A stretch of DNA of 64,000 bases, from NCBI RefSeq assembly GCF_001298525.1, contig NZ_CP012678.1, positions 1,178,001-1,242,000 of the forward strand, read 5' to 3'. The translations under genes were made by a program, and so were the position numbers. Shown here piece by piece: positions 62,929-64,000 of this stretch (its first letter is position 1; each line of letters begins with the position of its first letter). Source of the DNA: Psychrobacter urativorans. Its GTDB lineage: Bacteria > Pseudomonadota > Gammaproteobacteria > Pseudomonadales > Moraxellaceae. The notes under the pieces are model-generated. The model had not been told where the DNA came from and did not search any database. It saw nothing but the letters and a program-made list of their open reading frames with translations.

Positions 62929-63681
62929 ATGAACGTATTGATTACAGGGGCAAGCGCAGGATTCGGTGAAGCATTGGCAAGGCGTTTGGTGGCTAAAGGT
63001 CATCAGGTAATCGGCTGTGCGAGACGACTGGATAGACTGAATGCGCTGGCACAAGACCTTGGTGAGTTGTTTTTGCCCGTGGTGATGGATGTCAGTCACC
63101 CTGAAACTATTCCGAAAATCATTGCTGATTTGCCAGAATTCTTTAAGCAAATCGATGTATTGGTGAATAATGCAGGATTGGCGCTGGGTACAGAGCCTGC
63201 GCATGAAGCTGATCTTAATGATTGGACTCGGATGGTTGATACCAATATCAAAGGGCTCATGTCAGTGACGCATGCGGTATTGCCTGCAATGGTAGCGCGC
63301 GATAGTGGTTATATTATTAATGTGGGCTCTATTGCGGGTAGCTGGCCATATTTTGGTGGCAACGTTTATGGGGCGACTAAAGCATTTGTGAAGCAGTTTA
63401 GCTTAAACTTGCGCGCGGATTTAGTCGGTACGCAAGTACGGGTAACCAATCTTGAACCGGGTAATGTGGCGGGCACTGAGTTTTCAAACGTACGCTATCA
63501 TGGCGATGATGACAAGGCAGCCCAAGTTTATTCCGGTTTTAAAAATATGACTGGCGATGATATTGGTGATATTTTATTGTGGTTAATTGAATCGCCTGCG
63601 CATATTAACGTCAATCGGTTGGAAGTCATGCCTGTTGCACAAACCTATAATGGGCTGACGATTGCCAAGCAAGATAAATAA
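62929..63681 (+). CDS. SDR-family NADP-dependent oxidoreductase (YdfG-like)
   Basis: A 250-residue classical SDR. Cofactor motif ITGASAGFGEALARRL at the N-terminus, ARRLDRL (basic residues favouring NADP), NNAGLALG, the catalytic Ser in VGSIAGSWPYFGG and YGATKAFVKQF. The closing text GDDIGDILLWLIESPAHINVNRLEVMPVAQ resembles 3-hydroxy acid dehydrogenase YdfG. AAGGATAACCA precedes the ATG. Substrate inferred from family only. Confidence 0.9.
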   Translation: MNVLITGASAGFGEALARRLVAKGHQVIGCARRLDRLNALAQDLGELFLPVVMDVSHPETIPKIIADLPEFFKQIDVLVNNAGLALGTEPAHEADLNDWTRMVDTNIKGLMSVTHAVLPAMVARDSGYIINVGSIAGSWPYFGGNVYGATKAFVKQFSLNLRADLVGTQVRVTNLEPGNVAGTEFSNVRYHGDDDKAAQVYSGFKNMTGDDIGDILLWLIESPAHINVNRLEVMPVAQTYNGLTIAKQDK

Positions 63682-63700
63682 ATCTGTTAATAAACACTCA

Positions 63701-64000
63701 TTACCGTAATTCATAAAAGCGAAGCAATATAGAGTTATTTTCTAATAGCGCTATATTGCTTTCCCCTTCTTTGCATTTCTCTTTATTTACTATTTGCTCA
63801 TCTACCAATCGTAAGTCGTTAAAATCCAAAATCAATACCTCATTACGTATGCGCTCACTCGTGCGCTTATTATGTCGCAACGGAAATCCTAGCACTTGCC
63901 TGCCTATCACCCGTATTTGATTGATAACAATAGCTTGGGTATTTGATTTTTTTGTATTTAAAAAAGCCGATTGATGTAATTGTTGCGCAGCCAGTACCGC
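63701..64000 (-). CDS. Unrecognised protein, C-terminal part (partial)
   Basis: The minus-strand frame is open from the right edge to the stop at 63701, about 99 residues, so a gene enters from outside. Visible text includes INQIRVIGRQVLGFPLRHNK, SERIRNEVLILDFNDLRL and a charged tail ending LLRFYELR. No motif is recognised. It converges with the SDR gene. The GTG at 63910 is probably internal, since the frame remains open to the edge. Confidence 0.6.
   Translation of the reverse strand, partial: AVLAAQQLHQSAFLNTKKSNTQAIVINQIRVIGRQVLGFPLRHNKRTSERIRNEVLILDFNDLRLVDEQIVNKEKCKEGESNIALLENNSILLRFYELR

Overview
The window looks like chromosomal DNA of a Moraxellaceae gammaproteobacterium, most consistent with Psychrobacter. 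This rests on overall protein character, moderately low GC with AT-rich spacers, a 16S-Ile-Ala-23S-5S rRNA operon and the gene set (fadBA, phoBR, tig-clpP-clpX, cmoAB, an FMN/FAD-rich aerobic metabolism). It is inference from reading, not a database match. No prophage, insertion sequence, CRISPR array or obvious multi-gene defence island was seen. Most of the window is ordinary housekeeping sequence.

Layout. 1-2.7 kb: end of a NUDIX-domain protein, nicotinamide phosphoribosyltransferase (NAD salvage) and an overlapping SGNH hydrolase. 2.7-7.1 kb: type B L31 with a long, possibly structured leader, a YceI-like gene broken by an amber codon, a small lipoprotein and an FAD oxidoreductase. 7.1-13.3 kb: LOG-family protein, M23 peptidase, phoR/phoB, dtd, psd and an isochorismatase-fold hydrolase. 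13.5-20 kb: fadA/fadB, then ispA, dgkA and a DUF72 gene. 20-29.6 kb: an AT-rich orphan gene, sodB, rdgB, tig, clpP, clpX, an SDR gene and a TsdA-like dihaem cytochrome gene broken by an ochre codon. 29.6-37.4 kb: PTS-IIC-like membrane protein, SPOR protein, argS, a DUF2788-like protein, and cmoB/cmoA separated by an FRG-domain gene. 37.4-46.5 kb: msrA, tmpT, lytic transglycosylase, a DUF4062-like protein, murI, DUF1285 and ETF-QO. 47-52.6 kb: two sodium:solute symporter operons, each a small membrane protein plus a transporter. 52.7-55.1 kb: membrane protein, rhomboid protease, 5'-nucleotidase. 55.2-61 kb: the rRNA operon on the minus strand with tandem promoters. 61-64 kb: UDG-fold protein, upp, an SDR gene and a partial unknown.

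How the genes fit together. FadA, FadB and ETF-QO form the aerobic beta-oxidation route feeding quinones. The two symporters probably import acetate or similar short carboxylates. Trigger factor, ClpP and ClpX are the usual protein-quality cluster. CmoA and CmoB together make the cmo5U wobble modification of tRNA.

Most notable observations: (i) the two symporter operons carry nearly the same promoter and early leader (59 of 67 positions identical by hand count, with identical 17-bp spacing) and near-identical terminator hairpins, although they encode different transporter subfamilies with unrelated small subunits; (ii) two genes are each interrupted by one in-frame stop codon with the reading frame intact on both sides (YceI, TAG; TsdA-like cytochrome, TAA); (iii) the rpmE2 leader contains crossing complementary segments that could form a pseudoknot or switch; (iv) an FRG-domain gene sits between cmoA and cmoB.
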